From Planctomycetota bacterium (GTDB taxonomy: Bacteria; Planctomycetota; UBA1135; GCA-002686595): a stretch of 40,648 bases of DNA. The stretch is from NCBI GenBank assembly GCA_947484275.1, contig CANKOY010000034.1:1-40648 (forward strand), given 5' to 3'. How positions within the stretch are numbered: the first letter of the stretch is position 1; every line of letters begins with the position of its first letter. The notes beneath the pieces were generated by a model. That model ran no database searches. It saw only the letters and a program-made list of their open reading frames with translations, and was not told the DNA's origin. Positions 1 through 7,212 of this stretch are shown one piece after another. The position numbers and the translations under genes are program-made.

Positions 1-164
1 AGAGCACGTCCTAATACCTGGCAGGCCGCTTGGGCGATTCCAGGCCGCCAGCCGCGAGGCGCAGCGACGACGCGTATTCGCCTGCAATACTCGGAGGAGC
101 TGCAACGTCGCGATGGCGAGCCTGGAATTGGCCTAGCGGCCAGCCAGGTATTAGGACGTGCTCT
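1..164. repeat. Imperfect palindromic element at the left edge
   Basis: The first 45 bases pair with bases 120-164 as an inverted repeat, with 41 of 45 positions matching (mismatches at arm positions 23, 31, 34 and 36). The 74-base centre holds the core AGCGACGACG (63-72) and the octamer GGAGGAGC, both of which recur in the palindrome at the right edge. No coding potential is visible. It looks like a REP- or MITE-type dispersed element, and its right arm supplies the stop codon that ends the sigma-factor fragment next to it. The window starts exactly at the arm edge, consistent with a break at a multi-copy repeat. Confidence 0.8.
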
Positions 165-483
165 TAGCCAGTTCCGCCACGTGCTGTGCGATGGCACGCC
201 GCGCAATTCCGTACAGCCATGGGGCAAGTCGGCGCGGATCCTCGAGACTGGACAGGCTGGAAAACACGCGCAGCCACGTTTCCTGCAGCGCGCCTCAGGC
301 CTCTTCCTCGCTGCGCAGCATTCGCCGGCAGTAGTAGTAGAGCGGGCGCTCGAAGGTCGCGACCAACTGCTCCCAGGCTGCGCGCTCCCCGCGCTGGCAG
401 CGCAGGGCGAGCAGTTCGCGTTCGAGCTTGATCGGATCGGACTCCTGCACTTGTGGATCGGCCGTCTGCGGCCGTGGCTTCAC
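151..483 (-). pseudogene. Broken ECF sigma-70 factor, in-frame TGA and truncated 3' end
   Basis: Reading leftwards from a GTG at 483, the frame gives a sigma-70 region 2: LERELLALRCQRGERAAWEQ, then PLYYYCRRMLRSEEEA. A TGA at 295-297 interrupts it. The same frame then continues as GALQETWLRVFSSL and APWLYGIARRAIAQH, and ends at a TAA at 151-153 lying inside the palindromic element. Members of this family often carry Trp where the TGA sits (EDAW.VLQETWL), so a TGG to TGA change is the simplest explanation. Region 4, needed for -35 recognition, is missing and may lie beyond the element outside the window. Other genes here end in TGA, so recoding is unlikely. The start codon is uncertain. Confidence 0.75.
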
Positions 484-649
484 AGTCCCACGGCATGCTT
501 CCGGGGTTCACGGGAAACCTGGAATCCGCCCAGATCGCGTCCGGATCGAACTCGGCGCCATTGCAGCGGTTCAACCACCCTTGGGCTTCGCCCTCTCGCC
601 GTCTCACAGAAGCGCGCGAAGCCGAGTAGGCAACGGTTTCGACGGGCTC

Positions 650-1012
650 CTAGATGTGCTTCAGCCGTTCAAGTGTGCGCGCGTCGGTCACGTTGCCCGT
701 GTTCAGGGTGCTCGACGGCTCAAACAGGAGCACGCTGCACGGGTTCTCGGCCACGGGCCGATGCTCGACTCCGCGCGGCACGATCAGCATTTCGCCTGGA
801 TCGAGAGTCACCTCGCCGTCGCGCAACTGCATCGTCAGCCGCCCCTCGACAACCAGGAACAGCTCATCCTCGTGCTCGTGTTGGTGCCAGATGAACTCTC
901 CGTGCAGCTTCGCCAACTTGACTTGGCAGTGGTTGACCTCGCCGACGACCCGCGGCGCCCACGTGTCGGAGAACAGGGCGAGCTTCCCCGCGAGAGAGAT
1001 TTTCGAAAGCAT
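650..1012 (-). CDS. Small cupin-domain protein
   Basis: A 120-residue single-domain cupin. Motif 1 is visible as WHQHEHEDELFLVVEG, with the usual two His and one Glu metal ligands, and motif 2 as PGEMLIVPRGVEHRPVAE. Length and pattern match the stand-alone bicupin-half proteins of unknown substrate that start with a sequence like LAEKLALFSD. The ATG at 1012 was chosen because family similarity begins there; an ATG at 1024 would add four residues. It lies on the same strand as the broken sigma gene, 166 bases upstream of it, with no clear operon link. It probably binds a metal and a small ligand in the cytoplasm; no substrate can be named. Confidence 0.8.
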   Translation of the reverse strand: MLSKISLAGKLALFSDTWAPRVVGEVNHCQVKLAKLHGEFIWHQHEHEDELFLVVEGRLTMQLRDGEVTLDPGEMLIVPRGVEHRPVAENPCSVLLFEPSSTLNTGNVTDARTLERLKHI

Positions 1013-1281
1013 GAGGCTGCCCATCCCAGCGCTAACAGCGGACCCTCGCAAGGGCGGAATCGGCACACAGCGCCGGCGCAAGACCAGCGAGCTACGCATC
1101 CGCGTGTGGAGGGGGATTTCGGGACGGGCACGCGGGCGCCCGTCGATGGCGCACAGCGTCGTTGCCCCGCTCGGCCAGAATCCTCGAACGGGCCGAGATC
1201 CCGAGCTTGCAGTCCAACACGTCGTGAATTGTGATTTTTCCGCGGCCGCGTGAGCGCCCCGCGTGTATCCCCGACTGGACG

Positions 1282-1833
1282 ATGGCCGCGGAACACAGCA
1301 CACGCTCGGATTGGACCGACGAACAGGTTCTTGCCCTCGTACGGGAGCACGAGCGCCTAGTGCGAGCTTACCTGCGCTCCATGGGCTGTCGCGGCGATCG
1401 CGTCGAGGACCTGGCGCAGGAGACCTTCCTGCGGCTCTTCACGCGGCCGATCGAGGATCGCGGCCCGAACGGCCTGCGGGCCTACCTGTGTGTCGCGGCC
1501 CGCAATCTGTACATCAACTCACTGCGCAGCGACGCGTCCAAGCCGATCCTCGAGGAACTCGATTCGGCCTGGGGCGAGTTCGAGGGCCGTGACGGCGGCA
1601 GCGCCTACCTGGACGCCTTGCGAGGCTGTCTCGAGACACTGCCCGCTCGCACGCGCGAGGTCTTGCAGTTGCGTTTCGGCAGCGAGATGTCGCGCACCGA
1701 GATCGCAGCTCGCACACAGCTCTCCCTGGGAGGCGTGAAGTCGCTTTTGCTGCGCAGCAAGGAGAGTTTGAAGGCCTGCGTCGAGCGCAAACTGGGCGAG
1801 GGCAAGATCGGCTTCATGGAGGCCGTGCAGTGA
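1282..1833 (+). CDS. ECF-type RNA polymerase sigma factor
   Basis: A 183-residue protein with the two domains of an ECF sigma factor. Region 2 (about 15-95) includes HERLVRAYLRSMG, VEDLAQETFLRLF and GLRAYLCVAARNLYINSLR. Region 4 (about 115-170) includes LPARTREVLQLRFGSEMSRT followed by a helix-turn-helix ending GGVKSLLLRSKESL. It directs RNA polymerase to a small regulon. The stop codon overlaps the GTG of the next gene (GTGA), and that gene encodes a membrane FecR-like protein, so this is a sigma/anti-sigma pair. The ATG at 1282 is preferred; an earlier in-frame start at 1231 would add 17 residues unlike the family. No clear Shine-Dalgarno site is present. Confidence 0.88.
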   Translation: MAAEHSTRSDWTDEQVLALVREHERLVRAYLRSMGCRGDRVEDLAQETFLRLFTRPIEDRGPNGLRAYLCVAARNLYINSLRSDASKPILEELDSAWGEFEGRDGGSAYLDALRGCLETLPARTREVLQLRFGSEMSRTEIAARTQLSLGGVKSLLLRSKESLKACVERKLGEGKIGFMEAVQ

Positions 1834-3050
1834 ACGAAGCGGAAGACCACGTTCTCGAGTTCGCCTTGGGAGAGTTGCACGGAAGAAGCGCGACGGATCT
1901 GCCCGAACGGGTCCTGAGAGAATTGCGCAAGGTGCAGCCCGTTGGGGCAAGACCCGGCCCGCGAACCCCGCAGCCCGTGGCGCCGCGCGTCTGGATGGCA
2001 GCCGCCGCAGTCGCGGTCGTGTGCCTGTCGCTGTTTCTCGTCTTGCGCCGCGGCGGGCAGACGACCCCCCGGTCACTCTGGGTCGCGACGAGCGCGGACG
2101 TTCTCGGCGTGCTGCGCCAGGGAGAGCGCGAAGCGCGGCTCCTGGACGCCTTCCTGCCCGGTGAGACACTCGTCAACGGTCCCGAGCGCGAGCGAATCGT
2201 GGCGCTGACCTCCGGCGAGACGATTCGCATGGGCCAGTGCTCGATGCTGACGCTCGAGCATGACGAACGTGGGCTCGTGATCGCTCCTCAACTGGGTCGC
2301 ATCACGCTGCAGGCTTCCGAGAAAACCGCCGTCCGTTTCCGCACACGCCTGGGCACGCTCGCCATGGGCGCGCCCGGAGCCGTACAGGTCGAGCTGCGCG
2401 CAGACGGCTACGACCTCCTTCAACCCGAACGATTTCAGCAACTCGCACAGGAGCTTCACATGAAGACCGCAGTCCCCCTGGTTCTCACTCTCGTCACGCT
2501 GCTGCAGGGAACGGCCGTGCTCGAAAGCGCCGTGATTACACGCCAACTCGTCGCCGGTGAGACCGTTAGCGAGCAGCAGACCGAGAATCCTGCCAACCCG
2601 ATCAAGCGCAAGTTGCTCGAGGAGGCCGGCACCTGGGACCTGACGGTGACCAACGTCGCGCATGCGAGGCGGCCGGCCAAGCCGCAGAAGGGACTTGAGG
2701 TCTGTCGAGCCGGGCCGGGTGGTGAGTGGCTGCTGACCGATCTGAGCATCGGAGAGGGCGAGGATGAGGTCAGGCTCCACACGGTCGTCGGCTTCAACAC
2801 CCGCACGAAGATGTACACGGGCACTCTGGTGGACAACTTCGGCGGCGAGATGGGCCTTCTGCGAGGAACGCCCGAAGAGGACCTCGACTGCCGAACCCTG
2901 AGCATGTTCAGCGCGGAAGGCACGCCCGGCTTCGACGTGCGTTGGGTCATGCGCTGGGAGAGCCCGGATCGGCGCGTCACAGAGTTCGAAGCTCTGAAAG
3001 GCGAAGAGTGGATCCCGATCCGCAAGATCGTCCACGAACGCCGGAAGTAG
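1830..3050 (+). CDS. FecR-like anti-sigma factor read in frame into a DUF1579-like domain
   Basis: A 406-residue reading frame with two unlike halves. Residues 1-52 are a charged cytoplasmic segment, 55-73 a transmembrane helix (WMAAAAVAVVCLSLFLVL), and 85-195 a FecR-like extracytoplasmic domain, as expected for an anti-sigma partner of the upstream sigma factor. From residue 211 a typical signal peptide begins (MKTAVPLVLTLVTLL), followed at about 265-405 by a domain resembling DUF1579 (EEAGTWDLTV, MYTGTLVDNFGGEMG, KIVHERRK). The internal ATG has a strong ribosome site, so the second half may also be made separately. A TGA overlapping that ATG in the +1 frame suggests two formerly separate genes joined by a frame change, or a sequencing indel. 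Confidence 0.7.
   Translation: MNEAEDHVLEFALGELHGRSATDLPERVLRELRKVQPVGARPGPRTPQPVAPRVWMAAAAVAVVCLSLFLVLRRGGQTTPRSLWVATSADVLGVLRQGEREARLLDAFLPGETLVNGPERERIVALTSGETIRMGQCSMLTLEHDERGLVIAPQLGRITLQASEKTAVRFRTRLGTLAMGAPGAVQVELRADGYDLLQPERFQQLAQELHMKTAVPLVLTLVTLLQGTAVLESAVITRQLVAGETVSEQQTENPANPIKRKLLEEAGTWDLTVTNVAHARRPAKPQKGLEVCRAGPGGEWLLTDLSIGEGEDEVRLHTVVGFNTRTKMYTGTLVDNFGGEMGLLRGTPEEDLDCRTLSMFSAEGTPGFDVRWVMRWESPDRRVTEFEALKGEEWIPIRKIVHERRK
2449..2462 (+). promoter_or_regulatory. Internal Shine-Dalgarno site and ATG for the DUF1579 half
   Basis: AGGAG at 2449-2453 lies six bases before an ATG at 2460, in frame with the long reading frame, and the codons that follow encode a signal peptide. The string ATGA here also supplies a +1-frame stop, matching the ATGA/GTGA overlaps used elsewhere in this window. 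Confidence 0.6.
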
Positions 3051-3444
3051 GCGTCGTACTACAGTTCCGCGCGCCCACAACCGCCAATCGACCCGCGGGA
3101 GCCCAGCGCACGCTCAGGAAAATCAGCTCGGGCTGGCGAAGAGGATCGGGCCTCCAACCGGTCTCACCCCGCACCGCGACAGCGTTCTTGGCATCGCGCA
3201 ACTACGACGAAGCGCGGCGCCCGGGTGTCGGAAAGCAGAGTCAGCTTCGCCGCAGGGGCGGTCGGGGACCCGGCCCCCAGGCTGGGATGTGCCCCACGCC
3301 TGGGTCCGAACTGGCGCGGGGAACGCTGGATCGAGAATGCCGGATCGGGCGCGCAGGGATTCCAATCTCGGAGGACCCTGCCTCATACTTGCATGGCGGA
3401 CCATCTTCAGGCGCCGTCATTCCTGCACGATCTGCTCCAACACG
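3051..3444. other. Gap between anti-sigma and M48 genes
   Basis: About 390 bases with no convincing gene. The only structure noted is a weak hairpin with 7-bp arms (CCCAGGC at 3276-3282, GCCTGGG at 3298-3304, 15-base spacer) and no T-tract. The promoter of the M48 gene must lie here but no clear -35/-10 pair stands out. Confidence 0.5.
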
Positions 3445-4278
3445 ATGCACCAGCAATCAACCGACCACGGAAATCTTGTCTACACCTCCGATGCCCCGGC
3501 GCTTTGGAGTGGGCGTGCGATATTTGCACTGGCCTTCGCACTGTGCAGCACCTCAGGCGCTTGCCAGACCGTGTCCATCACCGGTCGCCAGCAGTTCAAC
3601 CTGTTCAGCGTGAATCAGGACAAGGACCTGGGCAGCCAGGCATACGCGGAAGTCATCAAGAGCGAGAAGCTCGCGGACCATGGCCCGGCCTTCGACATGG
3701 TCCAGCGCGTCGTGGCGCGTCTGGCCATGGTCGCCGACGATCCGGGGTTCGAGTGGGAAGTCCATGTGATCGACGATCCGAAAACTGCCAACGCCTGGTG
3801 CATGCCGGGCGGGAAGATCGCGGTCTACACCGGCATCCTGCCTGTGACGCAGACCGAAACCGGACTGGCGGTTGTGCTCGGCCATGAGATCGCCCACGCA
3901 GTGGCACGCCACGGCACGGAGCGTATGTCGACGCAGCAGGGCGCGGATGTATTGCTGGGCGTGGCCTCGACGCAATGGAAGGAGGCCGCGCAGTACCAGC
4001 AAGTGATCGGCACGGCCGTCAACGTCTTCGTCTTCATGCCGTGGGGCCGCGATCACGAACTCGAGGCCGACCACATCGGTTTGCTCTACATGGCTAAAGC
4101 GGGCTACGACCCGAGAGAGTCGATCGAATTCTGGAAGCGCATGTCCGCGAACTCGGGCGGTGGCGCGCCGATGGAATTTCTATCGACGCACCCATCGGAC
4201 GACACGCGCATCGCGCAACTGCAGAAGCTGATGCCCGAGGCCCTCGCGGCCTACGAGGCCTCGCGCGGGAAACAGTAG
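3445..4278 (+). CDS. M48-family zinc metallopeptidase, lipoprotein
   Basis: A 277-residue membrane-anchored zinc peptidase, probably acting in envelope protein quality control like LoiP/BepA-type enzymes. The zinc site is HEIAHAVARHGTERMS (HExxH, with two His ligands and the catalytic Glu), and the third ligand is the Glu of HELEADHIGL. The family motif STHPSDDTRI is present near the C-terminus. The N-terminus has a hydrophobic stretch ending SGAC-Q, a plausible lipobox, so the mature protein should be lipid-anchored and face the periplasm. The ATG at 3445 places the signal correctly; 52 codons further upstream lack family features. It converges on the cytochrome operon with a small hairpin between. 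Confidence 0.88.
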   Translation: MHQQSTDHGNLVYTSDAPALWSGRAIFALAFALCSTSGACQTVSITGRQQFNLFSVNQDKDLGSQAYAEVIKSEKLADHGPAFDMVQRVVARLAMVADDPGFEWEVHVIDDPKTANAWCMPGGKIAVYTGILPVTQTETGLAVVLGHEIAHAVARHGTERMSTQQGADVLLGVASTQWKEAAQYQQVIGTAVNVFVFMPWGRDHELEADHIGLLYMAKAGYDPRESIEFWKRMSANSGGGAPMEFLSTHPSDDTRIAQLQKLMPEALAAYEASRGKQ

Positions 4279-4288
4279 GGGCGATGGG

Positions 4289-4306
4289 GCTCGACCCTTG
4301 TCGAGC
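4289..4306. terminator. Small hairpin between convergent genes
   Basis: GCTCGAC and GTCGAGC form a 7-bp stem with a 4-base loop between the M48 stop and the end of the 15-haem cytochrome gene. There is no T-tract, so it is a weak bidirectional terminator candidate. Confidence 0.4.
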
Positions 4307-4321
4307 GCTGCCCGCCGCGAA

Positions 4322-5554
4322 TCACTGCTTGCCGTTGGGGTGACAGTTGTAGCAAGCCAGCGATTGCCACACGTAGCCAGGCACGGCACTGTGCTTGTCG
4401 TCCATCTCCGCTTGGCGGTGGTCATGGCAGTGCGTGCATGAGAAGGCCTGGAAGCTGGGCGTGGTGTGGCAGTCCGCGCAAGGGAAGTTGCGGTGCCTGC
4501 CAGATGTGATCGGGAACGCATGCTGGAACGTGCCGTTCGACCAGCGAATCGTGTCGTGACAATTCTCGCAGTTTGTGGGGAACCCCGCCGCCGTGTGCGA
4601 CGGGTTGGTCGTGGCGTTGTAGTCGGACAGGTGGCACGTCACGCAACCGTTCGTGATGCCCGTGTGGTTGAAATTCGCGCCCAGCCAAGTGGAAGTCGAG
4701 TGGCAGTCCTGGCATTGGGTCGAAATGTTCAGCGCGACGTGGTCGGGATTCGTCGCACCGTTGTAGTCGGCCGCGTGACATGCAAAGCAGTCCTGCGGCG
4801 TGCCGGCGTAGACTCCGCCTGCGTGACACTGCGCGCAAGCGATCACGGCGTGCTGACCCGTCAAGGGAAAGGTCCCGTGGTTGAAGCCTGCCCCGGTCCA
4901 ACTGGTGGGAATGTGGCAGCGATCACAGCCCGAAGTCCAACCCTGGGCAAGGTGATTCGGCGCCACGGCGCGCGCCAAATCCGAGGCGTGGCAACTCAAG
5001 CACTCCGGGTCGGCGTGATCGAAACGGCCGAGCTGTGCGCCAGGGTGACAGCGCCAACATGCCGTGGCGGCGTGGGCCCCAATCAAAGGGAAGCGCGTGC
5101 GCGAATGATTGGCGATCTCCGGCGACGGCCGCCAGTCGCCTTGGGTGTGACAGGTCGAGCATTCGCTGCCCGCATGGCCCTGGTGGATGTCCTCGTGGCA
5201 CCCTGCGCAACCGCGCGCGGCAAAGGAAGCCACCGGACCGCGGTCATTGTGGCAACGCAGGCACTCGGCCTTGGCGTGTGCGCCCTCCAGTGCGACGCCT
5301 GTCTGTGCCGCGTGGTCAAAGGTGAAATCCGCGCGCAGTGTTTTCCAATCGCCCTCGGCGTGACACAGCGAGCAATCTGCGGGGAAACTGTCGTGGGGGA
5401 CCACCGGACCGCGCGCGCGCCACCAGCCGTGGATCGGCACATCGCCGCGACGCATGGTGCAGGCCAGAATCCCAAGCAGCAGCGTCACGCAGATCAACGC
5501 GCGTCTGAGCGCCGGATTCGAATCGTAGGTGCGTTGCATGGCGTCGATGTTCAT
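4322..5554 (-). CDS. Fifteen-haem c-type cytochrome, lipoprotein-like
   Basis: A 410-residue protein with 15 CxxCH motifs (the first CSLCH, the last CYNCH), one about every 25 residues. Recurrent His-containing strings (NHGTFPLTGQH, FNH, PDH, PSH) could supply distal axial ligands for bis-His haems. The N-terminus has a hydrophobic segment ending LGILAC-T; the Cys could be a lipobox, with Leu at -2 being unusual, which would make this a lipid-anchored and perhaps surface-exposed cytochrome. Part of the sequence repeats the triheme module of the 26-haem partner. It is last in a four-gene operon, 11 bases after the barrel gene, and should accept electrons at or beyond the outer membrane. An ATG at 5539 is an alternative start. 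Confidence 0.88.
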   Translation of the reverse strand: MNIDAMQRTYDSNPALRRALICVTLLLGILACTMRRGDVPIHGWWRARGPVVPHDSFPADCSLCHAEGDWKTLRADFTFDHAAQTGVALEGAHAKAECLRCHNDRGPVASFAARGCAGCHEDIHQGHAGSECSTCHTQGDWRPSPEIANHSRTRFPLIGAHAATACWRCHPGAQLGRFDHADPECLSCHASDLARAVAPNHLAQGWTSGCDRCHIPTSWTGAGFNHGTFPLTGQHAVIACAQCHAGGVYAGTPQDCFACHAADYNGATNPDHVALNISTQCQDCHSTSTWLGANFNHTGITNGCVTCHLSDYNATTNPSHTAAGFPTNCENCHDTIRWSNGTFQHAFPITSGRHRNFPCADCHTTPSFQAFSCTHCHDHRQAEMDDKHSAVPGYVWQSLACYNCHPNGKQ

Positions 5555-5565
5555 TGGAGTCGAGT

Positions 5566-7212
5566 TCAGAAGCGGCGCTGCAGAAAAAAGCCGGCGTATA
5601 GCGAGTCCTGTTGGTCGCCAAAGCGCGATTCACCCGACAGGGAAAAACTCCAGGAACTGCCAAAAGCCAGGTCAAAGCTCGCGCGCAGGGCCTGCTGCAG
5701 AAGGGTGGACTGAGAACCGTTGAACCCGCTCTGCTCCGCCTGTGCGATCTCGTAGTCCACTCGCAAGTTGCCGGCGTCGAATTGACGCATGGCGCCCAGG
5801 CGCAAGCCCGCGAGGTCTGTGAACTTGCCCTGGGTCGCAAAGACGCTCGCGGACACGTCTCCGCGTTGAAAAAGGGTGTCGCGCAGCGTGTTGCGGACTT
5901 CGAAATTGCCGCCTTCGTCGTCCTGATCATCCCAGCGATCGACGCGCCCGTAGATGCGCCATTTCTGCGTCACGGGCTTCGAGCCGCTGACACCCACGCG
6001 CGTCACCGCTCCGTCCGAGAGCGTGGCCGCCGTGGCAGGCGGAATCTCATCGCGCGCCAACTCCGGCCAGCGGAATTGACTGGCGTGCAGACCCAGCGTC
6101 GCGCCGCTGTCGAGGCGATAATTCACGCTGGCGATCGCCTGGGTCAATTCCGCGCCGGCGGATTTCGTTGTGTCCTCCGAATCGTAGAAGTCGATCCACG
6201 TCGAACCATAGAGCGACCAGCGCGAGCCCGAGCGCCAGTGGCCGTTGATCACCGCGAGGTCGCGGTCCGAGCTGCCGCCGTGCCAGGTCTTCTGCACACC
6301 AACGCCGATGGCAGCGTGTTCGTCCTCGCCAACCACGTGGCGATAGAAGGCGCTCAGCGCCAAGTCCTCACCGTGCGAGCGCACGTCGTCGATCTCGGGC
6401 AAGAGACCCGCGCTCGCGCCGAAGCGGTCACCACCGTCCGTGCGCCAAGTCATCTCGGCGCCGTCAATCACGCCGAACTCGGGGAACTCGTGCTGCAGGA
6501 ATCGGCCAACCTCGGTGCGCCGCTCACTGCCTCGCACGCCGCCCCACCATGTGGACAACTGGTCCAGCCGTCCGCGCGTTTCGCTTTCGTCGCCCGCGTC
6601 CAAGAGTGACTGCGTGCGATGGAAGATCTCTCCGTCGAATTCCAGAGCGCCGCCTTGGCCGAAGGGGTTTTCCAGCGAAAAATCGAGGCCGCTGCGGGCC
6701 AGGAAGTAGTCCTGGCTTCCGTTGACGTCGATTGAAGTCCAATCGGCCTGTGTGAACCAGCGTCCGCGCAGGTCCCGCTCGCGCTCCCAGTTGTCGAGAC
6801 CGCGCACGGGCGCGAGGAGTGGTTGATTCGGATCGAACTTCTCAGGCCCCTGGGTCCAGGGGGGATGACCGAGGGCGCCGCCGACGCTGCGGCTGGCGGG
6901 CACAAGCGCTTCACCAGAAGTTCCGATCGCGAGCACGCCCGCGCCATGCCATTCGACGCGCGCTGTGTTGCGCGTGATGCCGCGCACCAGGGCTTCGACC
7001 ATGGGCTGTCCGTCGGGATGCAGTTCCACGCGATCGCCCAGCGCAAGTCCGCCGTCCGAACCCACGTCAAGGTAGGCGCGCGTGTCCTGCACCGCCGTGA
7101 CATGCACCGCAATGCGAATAAAATCGCTTTCCTGCGCTGTGGCAACGACGGCGAGCGCGCTGCAAGCGATGCTCGCTCGCAGCGTCGTCATGATGGCGTT
7201 TACGCTATCCAT
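5566..7212 (-). CDS. Outer-membrane beta-barrel protein of the cytochrome operon
   Basis: A 548-residue protein with a signal peptide (cleavage likely after ATAQ). A small periplasmic domain of about 100 residues follows, with AYLDVGSDGGLALGDRVEL resembling a FlgT C-terminal-type fold. The rest (from about residue 150) is a run of alternating amphipathic strands rich in Trp, Tyr and Gly with acidic loops, ending in Arg-Phe; a C-terminal Phe is the classic outer-membrane sorting signal. It sits between two multihaem cytochrome genes, the order seen in porin-cytochrome conduits where a barrel sheathes a haem wire (MtrB-type role). Similarity to MtrB was not tested. The ATG at 7212 overlaps the upstream stop by 8 bases and follows a GGAGG ribosome site. 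Confidence 0.78.
   Translation of the reverse strand: MDSVNAIMTTLRASIACSALAVVATAQESDFIRIAVHVTAVQDTRAYLDVGSDGGLALGDRVELHPDGQPMVEALVRGITRNTARVEWHGAGVLAIGTSGEALVPASRSVGGALGHPPWTQGPEKFDPNQPLLAPVRGLDNWERERDLRGRWFTQADWTSIDVNGSQDYFLARSGLDFSLENPFGQGGALEFDGEIFHRTQSLLDAGDESETRGRLDQLSTWWGGVRGSERRTEVGRFLQHEFPEFGVIDGAEMTWRTDGGDRFGASAGLLPEIDDVRSHGEDLALSAFYRHVVGEDEHAAIGVGVQKTWHGGSSDRDLAVINGHWRSGSRWSLYGSTWIDFYDSEDTTKSAGAELTQAIASVNYRLDSGATLGLHASQFRWPELARDEIPPATAATLSDGAVTRVGVSGSKPVTQKWRIYGRVDRWDDQDDEGGNFEVRNTLRDTLFQRGDVSASVFATQGKFTDLAGLRLGAMRQFDAGNLRVDYEIAQAEQSGFNGSQSTLLQQALRASFDLAFGSSWSFSLSGESRFGDQQDSLYAGFFLQRRF

Noticed and set aside
295..297. TGA read as tryptophan or selenocysteine in the sigma fragment
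   Set aside because: Many complete genes here (sigma factor, nuclease, sat, hisS) end in TGA, no SECIS-like hairpin was noted, and the gene is also truncated.
3225..3887. Plus-strand frame overlapping the 5' part of the M48 gene
   Set aside because: It is out of frame with the zinc peptidase, which has the HExxH site and lipobox; the alternative frame shows no domain.
4466..5713. A 415-residue plus-strand open frame opposite the 15-haem cytochrome and barrel end
   Set aside because: It mirrors the CxxCH-rich gene on the other strand; its composition is Val/Arg/Ala-rich without any domain. Long antisense frames are expected in high-GC coding DNA.
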